Shown here: piece by piece, positions 5,960-6,220 of the stretch
How positions within the stretch are numbered: position 1 is the first letter of the stretch
Layout of the letters: every line of letters begins with the position of its first letter
Assembly (NCBI GenBank): GCA_964568355.1
Contig: CAZMRK010000658.1
Location: forward strand, 1 to 6,220
Direction: 5' to 3'
Source of the DNA: JAJPJX01 sp964568355
Lineage (GTDB): Bacteria > Acidobacteriota > Terriglobia > Bryobacterales > Bryobacteraceae
DNA length: 6,220 nucleotides
Made by a program: the position numbers and the translations under genes
The notes under the pieces: generated by a model
Seen by the model: only the letters and a program-made list of their open reading frames with translations
Told to the model about the DNA's origin: nothing
Database searches by the model: none

Positions 5960-6220
5960 TTACTGGCGTAATCCGAGATTGTGCAGGCTGCGGTCGATCC
6001 ATTGCCGGGTCAGCTTCTCCTGGACGCCGTTCTGGAGCAGCCGGTTGTGCAGGTTGCCGAAGTCCACGGCGTCGAGCGGCTGGTCCTGGTTATAGCAGGA
6101 GAAGACCACCGTCTCCCGGCCGGTGGCGGGATCGCGATGCAGTTGCAGACACTGGGCGCAGATCTCTTTCATCATGCACTGCATCGGAGAGTTGATGCTG
6201 CCTACCGCGTGATGGCCGCT
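5960..6220 (-). CDS. C-terminal fragment of a flavin/iron-sulfur oxidoreductase-like protein
   Basis: The reading frame is open from the window edge (6220) to a TAA at 5960, giving the last 86 residues of a longer protein. The ATG at 6184 is probably internal, because the upstream in-frame residues (SGHHAVGSINSP) continue the same domain. The visible part has four cysteines in the order C-x5-C-x2-C-x17-C (MQCMMKEICAQC, then VVFSC), which resembles the [2Fe-2S] binding tail of PyrK-like electron-transfer subunits. I associate the MQCMMKEICAQCLQ and NQDQPLD blocks with the C-terminus of large FAD/NAD(P)-dependent, glutamate-synthase-like oxidoreductases. That family call is from memory of the pattern and needs the full gene. 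The gene is convergent with the toxin-antitoxin pair and probably unrelated to it. Confidence 0.72.
   Translation of the reverse strand, partial: SGHHAVGSINSPMQCMMKEICAQCLQLHRDPATGRETVVFSCYNQDQPLDAVDFGNLHNRLLQNGVQEKLTRQWIDRSLHNLGLRQ

Noticed and set aside
1..6220. CRISPR array, tRNA, rRNA or insertion sequence
   Set aside because: No regularly spaced direct repeats, no tRNA cloverleaf-like region, no rRNA-like stretch and no transposase reading frame were seen anywhere in the window.

Overview
The window most likely comes from a GC-rich member of the Acidobacteriota (Bryobacter/Solibacter-like). The main reason is a 1165-residue outer-membrane receptor of the 'carboxypeptidase-regulatory domain plus TonB plug plus barrel' (Oar-like) type, which is greatly expanded in that phylum. 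This placement is an inference from gene type and composition, not from a marker gene.

Layout. Positions 1-401 hold no convincing gene. They contain an AT-rich palindrome and, at 288-318, a strong rho-independent terminator that reads on the minus strand. Minus-strand 402-3899 is the TonB-dependent receptor that this terminator serves. A 305-bp divergent intergenic region (3900-4204) separates it from a small plus-strand exported cupin protein (4205-4624). Positions 4625-4909 hold GC-rich inverted repeats and then an AT-rich, promoter-like segment. Plus-strand 4910-5398 and 5398-5844 form a two-gene toxin-antitoxin operon. It ends in a RES-domain toxin (MbcT/ParT/Res family, which attacks NAD+ or uses it as substrate). 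The first gene has the C-terminal toxin-binding domain of the ParS/MbcA/Xre antitoxin family (DUF2384). The minus-strand CDS that enters from the right edge (5960-6220) is the C-terminal tail of a flavin/iron-sulfur oxidoreductase-like protein with a four-cysteine pattern.

The notable feature is the antitoxin. Its N-terminal half is not the usual Xre-type helix-turn-helix. It is a two-helix transmembrane hairpin with basic residues on both cytoplasmic sides, joined by a charged helical linker to an intact-looking antitoxin domain. This predicts a membrane-tethered antitoxin that holds the NAD-targeting toxin at the inner membrane. That would be a different architecture, and probably a different regulatory and trigger logic, from characterised RES/Xre systems. 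Stop and start codons of the pair overlap (TGATG), so translation is probably coupled. No functional link is visible between the toxin-antitoxin pair and the receptor, cupin or oxidoreductase genes.
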